Under the pieces are notes generated by a model, which saw nothing but the letters and a program-made list of their open reading frames with translations, had not been told where the DNA came from and made no database searches. A program made the translations under genes and the position numbers. A DNA stretch of 64,000 nucleotides from Flagellimonas sp. 389 (lineage in GTDB: Bacteria > Bacteroidota > Bacteroidia > Flavobacteriales > Flavobacteriaceae): assembly GCF_018449435.1 (NCBI RefSeq), contig NZ_JAHCMU010000009.1:62001-126000 (forward strand), in the 5' to 3' direction. Numbering within the stretch: position 1 is the stretch's first letter; every line of letters begins with the position of its first letter. Positions 7,588-16,133 of the stretch are shown here, in pieces.

Positions 7588-8996
7588 AAAAGTGTTGTGG
7601 GACAAACATATTCCGACCTTGCAACAGAGGTTTCGGCAATTTCCTTAAACCCGCCCGTTACATCAACAAAATTGTCCCAACCTCGCTGTTTGAGTATTGA
7701 TGCTGCCACCATACTACGGTAACCACCGGCACAATGAAGGATAAAAGGTTTGTCCTTTGGAATTTTTGAAAGATGCCCATTAATCTCATTTAAGGGAATA
7801 TTCAAAGCATCGATAACATGCTCTGATTCATACTCACTTTTTTTACGTACATCGATTACCAATGGGTTTTCTGATTTGTATGCATTCTCGAATTCTTTCG
7901 GTGAAATTCGATTGATTTCTTCATATTCCCGTCCAGCTTTTTTCCATGATTCAAAACCTTCTTTCAAGTATCCTATTGTATTGTCATATCCTACCCTCGA
8001 CAATCTTGTAATCGCCTCTTCTTCTTTGTTGGGATAGGTGACCAAAAGGATTTCTTGTTTTACACTTGGGACCATTTCTCCTACCCATTGTGCAAAACTA
8101 CCTTCTAAACCAATGTTTATACTATTGGGGATAAATCCCTTGGCAAAATCCTCTGCATCTCTTGTGTCAAGGACCAGTGCACCGGTTTCGTTTGCCGCAG
8201 CTTCAAAAGCATCTGGATCCAGAGCTTGTGTTCCACGATTCATTATTGTATCCAAACTTTCGTAACCCTGAATGTTCATCAATACATTTTGAGGGAAATA
8301 ACCAGGTGGCGTTGTGAGACCATCGAGCAGTGCTTTAATAAATTCTTCTTTGCTCATATCCTGTAAAGCATAATTCACTTTTTTCTGGTGTCCAAGGGTA
8401 TCCGTTGTTTCTTTGCTCATCATTTTTCCGCATGCAGAACCGGCACCATGATTGGGATAAACAATAAGGTCATCGCTTAATGGCATTATTTTATTACGCA
8501 ACGAATCGTATAAAAGACCTGCAAGTTTCTCTTCGGTAAGTTCAGAAACTACATGTTGTGCAAGGTCAGGCCTGCCCACATCGCCAATGAACAAAGTGTC
8601 CCCGGTTATAATCCCATGTTCCTTTCCATTTTCATCAATAAGCAGATATGTTGTGCTTTCCATGGTATGCCCAGGCGTGTGGATTACTTTTACTTTGTAA
8701 TCGCCTATCTCAAATACTTGACCATCTTCAGCTATTACAGCTTCGTAGCTTGGCTTGGCATTAGGTCCAAAAACAATAGCTGCACCTGCTTTTTTCTGTA
8801 AATCCAAATGACCGCTTACAAAATCGGCATGAAAGTGTGTTTCAAAGACGTATTTGATTTTGGCATTATCAATTTGTGCTCTGTCCATATAAGGTTGTAC
8901 TTCTCTTAATGGGTCAAAAACAGCTGCTACACCATTGCTTTCAATATAATAAGCTGCATGTGCTAAACATCCTGTATAAATCTGTTCTATTTTCAT
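7584..8996 (-). CDS. CstB-like persulfide dioxygenase-rhodanese fusion (copy 2)
   Basis: 470 aa, colinear with and strongly similar to the neighbouring copy, so a tandem duplication. Same architecture: persulfide-dioxygenase metallo-beta-lactamase domain (HFHADF at 54-59, HTPGH, TGDTL), a central rhodanese fold lacking Cys, and a C-terminal rhodanese with C422 in HCAGGYRS. The copies differ through the linker and the central domain (DAEDFAKGF here against HQNDFAKGH), so specificity may have diverged. Own promoter at 9023-9066 with a weaker left operator arm. Keeping two independently promoted copies suggests a dosage or substrate difference (inference). Confidence 0.88.
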   Translation of the reverse strand: MKIEQIYTGCLAHAAYYIESNGVAAVFDPLREVQPYMDRAQIDNAKIKYVFETHFHADFVSGHLDLQKKAGAAIVFGPNAKPSYEAVIAEDGQVFEIGDYKVKVIHTPGHTMESTTYLLIDENGKEHGIITGDTLFIGDVGRPDLAQHVVSELTEEKLAGLLYDSLRNKIMPLSDDLIVYPNHGAGSACGKMMSKETTDTLGHQKKVNYALQDMSKEEFIKALLDGLTTPPGYFPQNVLMNIQGYESLDTIMNRGTQALDPDAFEAAANETGALVLDTRDAEDFAKGFIPNSINIGLEGSFAQWVGEMVPSVKQEILLVTYPNKEEEAITRLSRVGYDNTIGYLKEGFESWKKAGREYEEINRISPKEFENAYKSENPLVIDVRKKSEYESEHVIDALNIPLNEINGHLSKIPKDKPFILHCAGGYRSMVAASILKQRGWDNFVDVTGGFKEIAETSVARSEYVCPTTLL

Positions 8997-9022
8997 GTTT
9001 ACCTATTTTAAGTTATATACGT

Positions 9023-9066
9023 TAAAAGTATCTATGATTTGTTTGACGGTCAGCCACCTAGGTTAC
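9023..9066 (-). promoter_or_regulatory. promoter of CstB-like copy 2 with degenerate Crp/Fnr-type operator (site 6)
   Basis: GCCAC-CTAG-GTTAC at 9053-9066: right arm perfect, left arm two bases off. -7 box TACTTTTA (minus strand) at 9023-9030. Centre distance 33 bp. The TAG stop of the SulP gene (9058-9060) lies in the operator spacer. Confidence 0.68.
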
Positions 9067-10797
9067 ATAAGTTCCTTCTTTCGACTGCAATGAAATTTTT
9101 TCTTGAAGATTGTTCTTCGGCGTATTGTTCAATGCATAGTCATAGGCCTCCAATGTATTGACAAAAAAATGTTCTCGACCTATCTTGTCCACAAGCTCCG
9201 ACTTTTGGATAATATCCCGAACAGGTCCTATGACATCGGAAAAAAGAATTTTAATATTCTTTTCCCTAAACTCCTCCACTAAATTCTCTAGCATAAAAAC
9301 GGCACTGCTATCAATATAATTAATGGGCTCGGCCTTGATAATAATTGCTTCTGGTTGAACTATTTTGGAGTTTAAAAGTTTTGAGAGTTCATTTTTGAAA
9401 TAATCCTTGTTTCCAAAATAAAGTTGGGAATCAAATCGTATGATGAGAACCCTTGGGTCTATCTCTGCATCCTTTTCAAAACGATTGATATTTTTAAAGT
9501 AATTAGCGCCACGAATCTTGCCAAGGATGGCCAGATGTGGTTTAGATGTTCTATAAACCATTAATAATAAAGAGAATAGAACACCCAACAAAATACCTTC
9601 TTTTATACCTACTATTAGTGTTATGATAAATGTTGCGATTAGAAGGACAAACTCATCTTTTCGATTTTTAAATAGACGTTTCGGATACTTCACATCGATG
9701 AGGCCAAAAACGGCAACCATTATAATAGCTGCTAAAATAGCATTGGGCAGATAATAGAAAAGAGGTGTTAAGAACAACAATGTCAACCCAACGACCAAGA
9801 CACTTACAAAAGCTGCGATACCCGTTTTAGCCCCCGATTGATCATTTACGGCAGTACGCGAAAATCCACCGGTGGTGGGATACGATTGAAAAAATGCCCC
9901 TACAATATTGGAGGTACCCAAAGCGATCAGTTCCTGATTTGCATTTACTTCGTATTCCCTATGTTTTACTTCGACGGCCTTGGATACCGAAATAGCTTCC
10001 ATAAATGCAATAAGGGCCAATGTCAACGCTATCGGCAATAATTCATCGATTCTCGAAAAGTCGATGGACGGCACCCCAAAACTAGGTAGACCACTAGGTA
10101 CTTCCGCTACAATTTTAACTCCAACCAAATCAATTTTAAAAAAATATGCCCCAACGATTCCTAACGAAACTATTAACAGGGCAGCCGGAATCTTTTTATT
10201 GATTTTTTTGAGTCCTTTCAGAAGGAAAATCGCAGTAACACCAATGCCCAAGGTGTAAAGATTAGTTTGGTCTATAGTTCGTAGTGCATTTTGCAATAGG
10301 ATATGGATTTGATTACTTCGCTCAATATCGGTACCCAAAAGATGTTTTAATTGACTCAAGCCAATTATTATCGCTGCAGCCGAAGTAAAACCACTGATTA
10401 CGGGTTTTGAAAGAAAGTTGACCAGAAATCCCATACGCATTACTCCAAGAAGTAACTGAATGCTCCCCATAAATAACGCAAGAAAAATAGCCATCGCAAT
10501 ATATTCATCTATTCCCGATAGGGACAAAGCACCAAGCCCAGAAGCCACCAATAGTGAATCCATTGCTACTGGCCCAACGGCCAATTGGCGAGAAGTACCC
10601 AATATAGCGTATATCATTTGTGGAATTAAAGCGGCATAGAGACCAAAAACAGGAGGAAGCCCTGCTATCATTGCATACGCCATGCCTTGGGGAATGAGCA
10701 TTATACCAACAGTAAGTCCCGCAGAAATATCTCCTGTTAGGTATTCCTTTTTATAATTGGGAAGCCAATCAAATATCGGTAAGAATCTTTTGAGCAT
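9058..10797 (-). CDS. SulP-family anion transporter with STAS domain
   Basis: 579 aa inner-membrane protein. The N-terminal ~420 residues are polytopic with SulP signatures (GLTVGIMLIPQGMAYAMIAG, residues about 27-46; GGFSRTAVNDQSGAKT). A C-terminal STAS domain covers about 435-555, including IDSSAVFMLENL. SulP proteins move sulfate, bicarbonate or related oxyanions. The setting among SQR and CstB-like enzymes, which yield sulfite and thiosulfate, suggests it handles those products (inference); a bicarbonate or sulfate role is not excluded. Own operator promoter at 10823-10866; its stop codon lies within the next gene's operator. Confidence 0.9.
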   Translation of the reverse strand: MLKRFLPIFDWLPNYKKEYLTGDISAGLTVGIMLIPQGMAYAMIAGLPPVFGLYAALIPQMIYAILGTSRQLAVGPVAMDSLLVASGLGALSLSGIDEYIAMAIFLALFMGSIQLLLGVMRMGFLVNFLSKPVISGFTSAAAIIIGLSQLKHLLGTDIERSNQIHILLQNALRTIDQTNLYTLGIGVTAIFLLKGLKKINKKIPAALLIVSLGIVGAYFFKIDLVGVKIVAEVPSGLPSFGVPSIDFSRIDELLPIALTLALIAFMEAISVSKAVEVKHREYEVNANQELIALGTSNIVGAFFQSYPTTGGFSRTAVNDQSGAKTGIAAFVSVLVVGLTLLFLTPLFYYLPNAILAAIIMVAVFGLIDVKYPKRLFKNRKDEFVLLIATFIITLIVGIKEGILLGVLFSLLLMVYRTSKPHLAILGKIRGANYFKNINRFEKDAEIDPRVLIIRFDSQLYFGNKDYFKNELSKLLNSKIVQPEAIIIKAEPINYIDSSAVFMLENLVEEFREKNIKILFSDVIGPVRDIIQKSELVDKIGREHFFVNTLEAYDYALNNTPKNNLQEKISLQSKEGTYVT

Positions 10798-10822
10798 ATT
10801 ACATCCCTTATTTTATCAAATC

Positions 10823-10866
10823 CAAAAGTATTGCAATGAAAAGGGCTTTGCAGTAACCCACGTTAC
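10823..10866 (-). promoter_or_regulatory. SulP promoter with Crp/Fnr-type operator (site 7)
   Basis: GTAAC-CCAC-GTTAC at 10853-10866 and perfect -7 box TACTTTTG (minus strand) at 10823-10830. Centre distance 33 bp. Confidence 0.8.
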
Positions 10867-10872
10867 ACAGGC

Positions 10873-11505
10873 TTATAGATCTAATACTTTCAGATAATTT
10901 CTATGTAATTCTATATGCCCCATTTGCTCAAGTTTTTTCAACAATCTTGAGATGACCACTCTAGAACTATGCAAATCATAAGCTATTTCTTGGTGTGTGT
11001 TCCTAATTACATTGTCTTCGGAAATCCTTACTTTACCTTTAAGGTAATTTACCAATCGTGCATCCATAGCATCAAATGCGACGCTATCCAAGGTGTGCAT
11101 CAATTCGTTAAGCCTACTATGGTAGCTTTCAAACACAAAATTTCTCCAACTTTTATATTTTGCCGTCCAGATTTCCATTTTTTGGATAGGAACCATTATG
11201 AGCTTGGTATCCATTTCAGCTATGGCCCTAATTTCACTTTTTGTATTTCCCATGCAGCATGACATGGTCATTGAACACGTATCTCCTTTTTCCAAATAGT
11301 ATAAAAGCAGTTCATCACTATCCCTATCTTCCCGAAGTATTTTGATGGCTCCGGAAACCAATAACGGTATCACCGTTATGTAGTCGCCTATGTCTATTAA
11401 CTTATATCCCGCTGGAATTTCTTTAAAAGTACCTACCTGAAGAATCTCATTGATCAGCGCTTTTTCAAAATGTTGACCATAGTTTTGCTTCAGTTCTTGT
11501 ATCAT
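10873..11505 (-). CDS. Crp/Fnr-family regulator, probable master regulator of the sulfur module
   Basis: 210 aa. An N-terminal cyclic-nucleotide-binding-like beta-barrel (about 15-120), a dimerisation helix (about 115-145) and a C-terminal winged helix with recognition helix SSRVVISRLLKKLE at about 180-193. The classical FNR/CRP Glu of the recognition helix is replaced by Val. There is no FNR N-terminal four-cysteine cluster, so no [4Fe-4S] sensor of that type. The only cysteines are C77, C83 and C84 within the barrel (GDTCSMTMSCCMG), a plausible thiol or persulfide switch (inference). Its own gene carries the same operator (site 8), indicating autoregulation. Confidence 0.87.
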   Translation of the reverse strand: MIQELKQNYGQHFEKALINEILQVGTFKEIPAGYKLIDIGDYITVIPLLVSGAIKILREDRDSDELLLYYLEKGDTCSMTMSCCMGNTKSEIRAIAEMDTKLIMVPIQKMEIWTAKYKSWRNFVFESYHSRLNELMHTLDSVAFDAMDARLVNYLKGKVRISEDNVIRNTHQEIAYDLHSSRVVISRLLKKLEQMGHIELHRNYLKVLDL

Positions 11506-11641
11506 ATCCCGTGTTGATTTGTAGCTTCGATATTTTGAGGGCAGGATACCAAAAACTTGTTTTTATGATACATCAGAGATGTAAAAAAAAGTATGTTAAA
11601 CAACTTACAACCAATGCCAAACATCATTTTTATTTTTATGT

Positions 11642-11685
11642 TAAAAGTAAGTTCCCATAGAAATGATTACAGTAACCTAGGTTAC
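11642..11685 (-). promoter_or_regulatory. autoregulatory promoter of the Crp/Fnr gene (site 8), long leader
   Basis: Fully palindromic GTAACCTAGGTTAC at 11672-11685 and -7 box TACTTTTA (minus strand) at 11642-11649, centres 33 bp apart. The box lies about 137-144 bases upstream of the regulator ATG, so the transcript would have a leader of roughly 130 bases, longer than at the other seven promoters. I see no strong hairpin or peptide in that leader. Confidence 0.75.
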
Positions 11686-11771
11686 ATAATATGTTAAGCT
11701 TTTCTAAGCTATAGTATAGCAGGTACCCGTAAAACAAACCTTATTGATTACTAAAAATCAGGAAGAACGCA

Positions 11772-13016
11772 TCAAAAAAATAAAGAAAATGTATGCTTGT
11801 CATTATCACGCTCATAATCTAACCGAAATCCGTAGATATCACATATTTTTTGGTTGATGGACAAACCAAGTCCCAAAGAATCCGACTCCTTGTTTCCTTT
11901 TTGAAAACGGTTGAACAATTGCGCCGTAGACATATCCGAAGTACTTCCCGTATTGGTGATTTCAAATTTTTCCGAAGTTAATGTCATATTGATATATCCA
12001 CCTTCTCTATTATGTTGTACAGCATTTTTAATAAGGTTTGTAAACAAAATATTGGCCAGTATTTGATCACATTGTACGGTAACGGAATCTAAATCGATAT
12101 TGGTATTGATATTTTTAAACTTGATGATTTCTTCCATGTTTCGCACGATATTATCAATAACGGCACCAATATCAACGGTATCCAATCTTTTGAATTCTTG
12201 ATTTTCAATTCTGGAAATCAACGTCAATGATTTACTGATTTTTGAAAGTTTGTTCGCCTCTTGATACACCGCCTGTGCCCATTGCTGTTCTTCTTTGTTC
12301 AAATTATTGCTTTCTAAGAGCAGTACCATTTTATTCCGAATGATGGCTAAGGGAGTCTGCACCTCATGACTTATATTTTCATTGAACTCCTTAAGGTTTT
12401 GAAAATCTTTTTTTACTTGCTCCATCAAAGCGGTCACTACCTTGTCCAGCTCTTTGAATTCATTGATTTTTGAGGGTTTGAGCTGCACAGGTTCTTTACT
12501 GGTTATATCATAATTTTTTAAAGCCGATAGGTTGTGAAAAAAAGGTTTCCATGCCCATTTATAAATTCTTCGATTGATAAAGAACAGACCACTTAAGAGC
12601 ATTAACAAAACCAAAGTAGCAGCCCCTAACAACCAGATAATCAATTCGTTCATCTCCAAAAGAATATGCCATAAGGAAACTCTCATTTTTTGGGAACCCG
12701 TATCAACGGTAAATTGATAGGTCCGATAAGGAATTTGTTTATTTGCATACGCTTCAAAAACCAAAGTATCCCCAAACTTATTTTGACCATTAAAATCGTT
12801 TGACACTTCTTCTGTTCTATACGTATAATTTGAATGGGGCAAACTACCATTCTGTTTTAATTCATAGTCAATACGCTCGCTTTCATGTAGCAAAACATCA
12901 TTTACCTCAAAATTGACAAAATACTCTATCACATAATAGTCAACTGCGACCATTATGGGAAAAAGGAACAACAGAAATATAAGATAGTTCCTATTGGTTT
13001 TTCTGACTAGATTCAT
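11772..13016 (-). CDS. sensor histidine kinase
   Basis: 414 aa membrane sensor kinase. TM1 about residues 10-30, an extracytoplasmic sensor region of ~95 residues, TM2 about 125-147, then HisKA with the phospho-accepting H217 in ISHEVQTPLAII and a C-terminal ATPase domain (NLIKNAVQHN N-box; LGLGLSI G-box). It overlaps its response regulator by 4 bases (ATGA type), so the two form a classical pair. The signal is unknown. It lies between the sulfur module and the V-ATPase operon and has no copy of the Crp/Fnr operator. Confidence 0.93.
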   Translation of the reverse strand: MNLVRKTNRNYLIFLLFLFPIMVAVDYYVIEYFVNFEVNDVLLHESERIDYELKQNGSLPHSNYTYRTEEVSNDFNGQNKFGDTLVFEAYANKQIPYRTYQFTVDTGSQKMRVSLWHILLEMNELIIWLLGAATLVLLMLLSGLFFINRRIYKWAWKPFFHNLSALKNYDITSKEPVQLKPSKINEFKELDKVVTALMEQVKKDFQNLKEFNENISHEVQTPLAIIRNKMVLLLESNNLNKEEQQWAQAVYQEANKLSKISKSLTLISRIENQEFKRLDTVDIGAVIDNIVRNMEEIIKFKNINTNIDLDSVTVQCDQILANILFTNLIKNAVQHNREGGYINMTLTSEKFEITNTGSTSDMSTAQLFNRFQKGNKESDSLGLGLSINQKICDIYGFRLDYERDNDKHTFSLFF

Positions 13017-13693
13017 TCGTGGTCAGTGAATTTGTATCCTACACTGTAGATGGATTTAATATAGTCTTTCCCTCCCAGTTCAGCAATTTTTTTTCGCAAG
13101 TTGGCCAAATGCGTGTAAATGAATTTGTACGAATCTGCCATTTCAATATCATCGCCCCATAGATGCTCTGCAATTGCTTCTTTGGTCAATAATCGATTTT
13201 TATTGGCCACAAAAAAATGTATGATATCAAATTCCTTTTTTGTCAAGGTCAAGGGATAATCGTTCACAAAAACCTCATGTCGCTCAGGTTTGATATTGAT
13301 TTCATTGAACACAATCTCTCTCCTACCGTTATACACCTTTCTTCGGTAGAGTGCCTTGATGCGAGCATTCAATTCAGTGAGGTAAAAAGGTTTTGTCAGA
13401 TAATCATCTGCCCCAATTTCAAGACCATGTATTCTATCCCCAACTGCATTTTTCGCTGAAATAATAATGATGCCGGCATCAATGTTTTCCTTTTTGACCA
13501 CTTTGATGATATCCAGACCACTACCATCTGGCAGTGTAATATCTACAACTAGAATATCATAAGGGAAAATACCGACCTTCATAGAAGCGGAATTGTAATT
13601 TGGAGCTATTTCACAAATGTTCCCCTCCTCCTCCAGAAAGTTTTTAATATCATGGAGTAGTTCCGCATTGTCTTCAATGACCAATATCTTCAT
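13013..13693 (-). CDS. OmpR/PhoB-family response regulator
   Basis: 226 aa. Receiver domain with phospho-acceptor D51 (DILVVDITLPDG) and switch Lys in YLTKPF, then a winged-helix DNA-binding domain (about 125-222, ending YSVGYKF). The frame is open to a GTG three bases earlier (13694-13696), but the ATG at 13691-13693 gives the standard MKILVIEDN start. Encoded just before and overlapping the histidine kinase at 11772-13016. Target genes cannot be inferred from this window. Confidence 0.95.
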   Translation of the reverse strand: MKILVIEDNAELLHDIKNFLEEEGNICEIAPNYNSASMKVGIFPYDILVVDITLPDGSGLDIIKVVKKENIDAGIIIISAKNAVGDRIHGLEIGADDYLTKPFYLTELNARIKALYRRKVYNGRREIVFNEINIKPERHEVFVNDYPLTLTKKEFDIIHFFVANKNRLLTKEAIAEHLWGDDIEMADSYKFIYTHLANLRKKIAELGGKDYIKSIYSVGYKFTDHE

Positions 13694-13791
13694 CACGGAG
13701 GATTTACATTAAAAATAGGGGGCATATATGGTCAAAAACATGACATTTCCCCATTTAAATCATAAAAATCCGTTAAAAGTCTTTAGAAGTA

Positions 13792-14262
13792 TTATCCCGT
13801 GGGCAATCCGGTCATTGTAAATATCATGACAAAAAGGGCGACGGTTTCTACAATACCGATAATCATGATATACTTAGCCGTATCATTTGCTCCAGAGGCT
13901 ATGGCATCACAAGCTCGTGCCCCCACTTTACCTTGAAAAATGGCAGACCCTGCCATTGCGGCTCCAGCAATAAGACCAATGATGATTTGCCAAACATAGG
14001 AGTCAGGGCTTAAATCGGCATCCGCTATGGCATTTTTCAATATCATTCCATAAATGACCTGCGAGAGTGGCGCACCAACAAAAATAAGTAGTGCCGTGGC
14101 TGCTTTCTGTCCACTGGTTATCATTTTTTTCCAAGCTCCAATTGCTGCCATACCAGCTATTCCAGTTCCTACGGCCGAACCTATGGAAGCAATTCCCAAA
14201 GACATCCCCATGTCTCCCAATCCTTTTACCGTTGTTGCAAACAATGCCATATCTATCATCAT
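13792..14262 (-). CDS. ntpK: V-type ATP synthase subunit K (rotor ring), Na+-type ligand set
   Basis: 156 aa, four transmembrane helices from two duplicated hairpins, as in 16-kDa proteolipids. The ion-binding glutamate is E139 (GIVETVALF). Residues that in Enterococcus hirae NtpK hold Na+ are matched: S67-Q68 (for Thr-Gln), Q110 (SAIFQGKVG) and E139, with Q110 and E139 at identical numbering. This favours Na+ rather than H+ coupling (established for the family, inferred here). Last gene of the ATPase operon, 23 bases after subunit I. Confidence 0.93.
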   Translation of the reverse strand: MMIDMALFATTVKGLGDMGMSLGIASIGSAVGTGIAGMAAIGAWKKMITSGQKAATALLIFVGAPLSQVIYGMILKNAIADADLSPDSYVWQIIIGLIAGAAMAGSAIFQGKVGARACDAIASGANDTAKYIMIIGIVETVALFVMIFTMTGLPTG

Positions 14263-14285
14263 GTTCTGTTTTTAAGTATTATATT

Positions 14286-16133
14286 TTATCCTGTTGTAAT
14301 TGTTTTTGAATGTTCGTTTTCCCCTCCAACTTCACTAGAAAGTAGTTTAAAAGGTTTATAAGCTTCACCTGAAAATTGAACGCCCAAGTGCCCAGCAAAT
14401 TCAAGCATATTCAATCGTATACCATGCACCATCACCGCCATTAGAGCCAAAGCAATGTTCAAGCCGTGCCCAAGGGCCAGCGCTATTGCTGCCACAATTA
14501 GTTCAACAATACCCAAACTTGAGATTCCTTCAGGAAGTATCATACCGTTAAAGCTTGCCGCTACTGCTGCAGTGGCCATACCTACTGCAAAAAGTCGAAC
14601 ATAGGAAACTATATCAGAGAAACCGCTTATAAGACTTAAGGGCAGATTTGCCATAGATACCAGCATACTTTTCAAAAAGCTTTTGCTTTCTACCGAAAAC
14701 AGCATTACCAATAAAGCACCTGCGATAAAGAGCCACATGCCCCAATCTGGCATGGTCTTGCCCAACACTAATTGCTCGGTAATCAAGAACAATCCCCAAA
14801 CCAGGGCTATCCAACCCACTTCGCTCAAAGCCTTAATCGAATTGATGAACTGAGCGCACCGAACAAGGTGGGCAATGGTAAGGTGTACAGCTCCTATAAG
14901 AAAGGACAAATGCATCATAAAAGATATATTGTCCACGCCAAAACTGGCAATATTGGGAATGATAAGATTATTGAGAAAAGGAATGGCAGCTATTTGTTCC
15001 GACCCAAAATACGTACCGCTCAACACTCCCCAAATAATAGTTGCCCCACTCAGTACATAAATTAATAAACGCGCCTGTCCCGGGATTTTTTTTCGTAGCA
15101 AAAGCGCTATCAATAAAAAAATGGCCCCGTAACCCGCATCACCTACCAACATTGCAAAAAACAGGGCAAAGGCCACCAAAAAATAAATAGATACGTCAAC
15201 CTCTTTGTATCCAGGTACGATATCAATGAATTTCATTACCGGGTTGATCATTTCTATCCATTTGGGATTTTTGATGTAAACAGGTACATCTTCGGGTTTT
15301 TCAGGTTCTGAAATGGCATAGCCCCAATTTTGTTGTTGCGCAGCTTTCTTGAATTGATTGACAGTATCTTTTGGGATATAACCTTTGAGATATTTGAGTT
15401 TCCCTCCAACATCACCCATACTTTCCAAAGTATGCTGTATACCAAGTTGGTCTTTTAAAATCGTCCAATAGTCTTCCAATGCTTCTAAATACCCTACCTT
15501 ATCTTTTAAGAAGACCTCGATTTCAATAAGTTGTCGTTGTTTCCTTTTAATCTGTTTTTGAATTTCTTCAAACCGTAGTTCTGGCAACTGTTCTTCCTTA
15601 CCTTTTAGTTTTTCAGCTTCGGATTGCGAAATCAGGGCAATAGGCACTTTTCCCTCATGTCCAGGAAAAGAAACCAAGGTGTATTTTTTAGAAAGTGGCT
15701 GTACTTGGGGTTTATCGACCAAATACAAACGAAGGTAGATTCCTTTGCCTCTCAAAAAACCAAAATCTTCTAGGTTGGTGTTTTCTCCCCAAGTTTGATA
15801 AAAAGATAATTGTTCAGTAAGTGTGTCCAGTTTCTTTTGGCAGCTTTTCCTGATTTCAGTAGTTCGTAACACACGTTCTACCAAGCGTTTTGGGTCATCT
15901 AGGTTAAGGTTTGTCCCAGCTGTAGATTTATTTTTCTTGTTTTTGAAATTTTGAAGGATAGCTATAGCTTTTTTGGTACGGACCACAGCTTCAGCACGCT
16001 TTTCCATGATTTTCCCCTCAGGTTGTTTGATTTCCTTAATATCGACAACTCCGAGCTCCCCCAACCGTTGTACTGTTTCGTCTACAGTACGAGAAGTGGT
16101 AAAGAGTACTATTTCCTTCATCCTAACGATCAT
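14286..16133 (-). CDS. ntpI: V-type ATP synthase subunit I (membrane stator)
   Basis: 615 aa. The N-terminal half (about 1-310) is soluble with coiled-coil stretches that bind the peripheral stalks; the C-terminal half (about 315-600) has multiple helices forming the ion half-channels. The SDIVSYVRLFAVGMATAAVA segment carries the essential arginine of the family. Starts 4 bases inside the end of the subunit D gene (translational coupling). The MIVRMKEIV start also allows the internal Met5. Confidence 0.93.
   Translation of the reverse strand: MIVRMKEIVLFTTSRTVDETVQRLGELGVVDIKEIKQPEGKIMEKRAEAVVRTKKAIAILQNFKNKKNKSTAGTNLNLDDPKRLVERVLRTTEIRKSCQKKLDTLTEQLSFYQTWGENTNLEDFGFLRGKGIYLRLYLVDKPQVQPLSKKYTLVSFPGHEGKVPIALISQSEAEKLKGKEEQLPELRFEEIQKQIKRKQRQLIEIEVFLKDKVGYLEALEDYWTILKDQLGIQHTLESMGDVGGKLKYLKGYIPKDTVNQFKKAAQQQNWGYAISEPEKPEDVPVYIKNPKWIEMINPVMKFIDIVPGYKEVDVSIYFLVAFALFFAMLVGDAGYGAIFLLIALLLRKKIPGQARLLIYVLSGATIIWGVLSGTYFGSEQIAAIPFLNNLIIPNIASFGVDNISFMMHLSFLIGAVHLTIAHLVRCAQFINSIKALSEVGWIALVWGLFLITEQLVLGKTMPDWGMWLFIAGALLVMLFSVESKSFLKSMLVSMANLPLSLISGFSDIVSYVRLFAVGMATAAVAASFNGMILPEGISSLGIVELIVAAIALALGHGLNIALALMAVMVHGIRLNMLEFAGHLGVQFSGEAYKPFKLLSSEVGGENEHSKTITTG

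Noticed and set aside
9053..9066. Considered dismissing site 6 as a degraded operator
   Set aside because: Kept as a feature: the left arm is poor, but the -7 box lies at exactly the same 33-bp spacing as at the other seven promoters.
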